Below, in pieces: positions 63,355 to 64,000 of a stretch of DNA of 64,000 nt. The stretch is from Hymenobacter cellulosilyticus. Its GTDB lineage: Bacteria > Bacteroidota > Bacteroidia > Cytophagales > Hymenobacteraceae. Position 1 is the stretch's first letter; each line of letters starts with the position of its first letter. The stretch spans positions 2,036,501 to 2,100,500 of the forward strand of contig NZ_CP095046.1 of NCBI RefSeq assembly GCF_022919215.1, given 5' to 3'. The position numbers and the translations under genes were made by a program. The notes under the pieces were generated by a model, which was not told the DNA's origin, ran no database searches, and saw only the letters and a program-made list of their open reading frames with translations.

Positions 63355-64000
63355 ATGAGCCGAATTCGCTCACTTCTTTTGCTCGGCGGCCTGCTGGCAG
63401 GGGCCACTGCGGTCCAGGCCCAACAGCCCGGCAAACTTACCATCAGCGGCTACGTCCGGGACCTGGCTACGGGGGAAAACCTCATTGGCGTGGCCGTGAT
63501 GAACCCAGCCACCGGCCAGGGCACGGCCACCAACAACTTCGGCTTCTACTCCCTAACGCTGCCCGCTTCCGCCGACTCCGTGCGGCTGTTCGTGTCGTAT
63601 CTGGGCTACGAGAAGGGGCGCTTCGCCGTGAAGTCGGAGCGCAGCGTGAGCCACGATTTCCGCCTGCGGCCTTTGTCGGCTGAAATAGCCGGCGTGGAAG
63701 TGGTGGGAACCAAAGAGGAAAAAATTGCCCAGAGCACCCGCATGGGCACCATCAACGTGCCCATCAGCCAAATCAAGGCCCTGCCCGCGCTGTTTGGCGA
63801 AACCGACGTGCTCAAGGTGCTGCAGCTGCTGCCCGGCGTACAAAGCGGGGGCGAGGGGCAGAGCGGCCTGTACGTGCGCGGCGGCTCGCCCGACCAGAAC
63901 CTGGTGCTGCTCGACGGTACGCCCGTGTACAACGCAGCCCATTTATTCGGCTTTTTCTCCGTGTTCAATGCCGATGCGCTGAACAATGTGGAGCTGATTA
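63355..64000 (+). CDS. TonB-dependent receptor with CarboxypepD_reg-like domain, 3' partial
   Basis: Runs off the window end. Signal peptide about 1-22 (LLLLGGLLAGATAVQAQ); a carboxypeptidase-D-like domain (about 28-110, ISGYVRDLATGENLIGVAVM, NNFGFYSLTLPAS); then the plug with KALPALFGETDVLKVLQLLPG, GLYVRGGSPDQNLVLLDGTPVYN and FGFFSVFNADALNNVEL. This PDQN/LLDG pattern is of the FecA/CirA-like group with a regulatory domain and not the SusC group, so the cargo may be a siderophore, metal or peptide. Confidence 0.9.
   Translation, partial: MSRIRSLLLLGGLLAGATAVQAQQPGKLTISGYVRDLATGENLIGVAVMNPATGQGTATNNFGFYSLTLPASADSVRLFVSYLGYEKGRFAVKSERSVSHDFRLRPLSAEIAGVEVVGTKEEKIAQSTRMGTINVPISQIKALPALFGETDVLKVLQLLPGVQSGGEGQSGLYVRGGSPDQNLVLLDGTPVYNAAHLFGFFSVFNADALNNVELI

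Noticed and set aside
1..64000. tRNA genes
   Set aside because: Searching by eye for T-loop GTTCGAATC-type sequences with a matching acceptor stem gave only chance matches inside coding regions, for example near 6690 and 28544.

Overview
The window is GC-rich, gene-dense chromosomal DNA from a member of the Bacteroidota, most likely Hymenobacter or a close Cytophagales relative. The indicators are a SusC/SusD pair, a C-terminal type IX secretion sorting domain, TAnnTTTG-type promoters, zapA followed by rny, and families of palindromic intergenic repeats. No tRNA, rRNA, CRISPR array, prophage or transposase was found.

Positions 1-24700 are dominated by a pectin / rhamnogalacturonan utilisation locus. 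It holds a T9SS-exported pectinesterase (truncated by the window edge), a GH43 enzyme, SusC and SusD, tagaturonate reductase, a two-domain esterase, an SSS-family symporter, two tandem CE12 acetylesterases, two further CE8 pectinesterases, a second GH43 and, a little further on, an aldose 1-epimerase lipoprotein. Together these would de-esterify pectin at the cell surface and in the periplasm, import oligomers through SusCD, trim them, take up hexuronate and feed the tagaturonate-altronate branch. A 32-bp composite LacI-type operator occurs upstream of susC and again upstream of the CE12-CE8 operon (30/32 identical). A simpler LacI-type palindrome precedes the symporter. This suggests one uronate-responsive regulon. 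A membrane-tailed DnaQ-like exonuclease and a CNMP/CBS/DUF294 nucleotidyltransferase form a two-gene unit inside this region.

Positions 24900-38970 hold a Ser/Thr/Gly-repeat secreted protein, UvsE, RadC, a membrane metallophosphoesterase, pheT, a coiled-coil gene plus zapA, a candidate structured RNA, and rny. Positions 38970-45530 hold a 700-bp non-coding stretch with twelve in-register 21-bp degenerate repeats, three related outer-membrane lipoproteins, a disulfide oxidoreductase, a GNAT protein and a glycosyltransferase. Positions 45600-64000 are mostly housekeeping: sucD, a cystathionine beta-synthase-like enzyme, a receiver protein, adenine deaminase, cmk, ispH, a macrodomain protein, an MBL hydrolase, a sorbosone-dehydrogenase-like protein, a RimK / aspartic protease / AstE-like modification cluster, acetyltransferases, an OmpH-like protein and the start of a TonB-dependent receptor.

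Two points affect every reading of this sequence. First, 19 genes carry about 30 frame breaks in total, and each is repaired by adding one base, nearly always to a G or C run. Housekeeping genes such as rny, radC and ade are affected, so I read these as homopolymer under-calls in the assembly and annotate the genes as intact. Second, the intergenic spaces carry several families of imperfect inverted repeats (MITE/REP-like), one of which contains a terminator hairpin and occurs three times.
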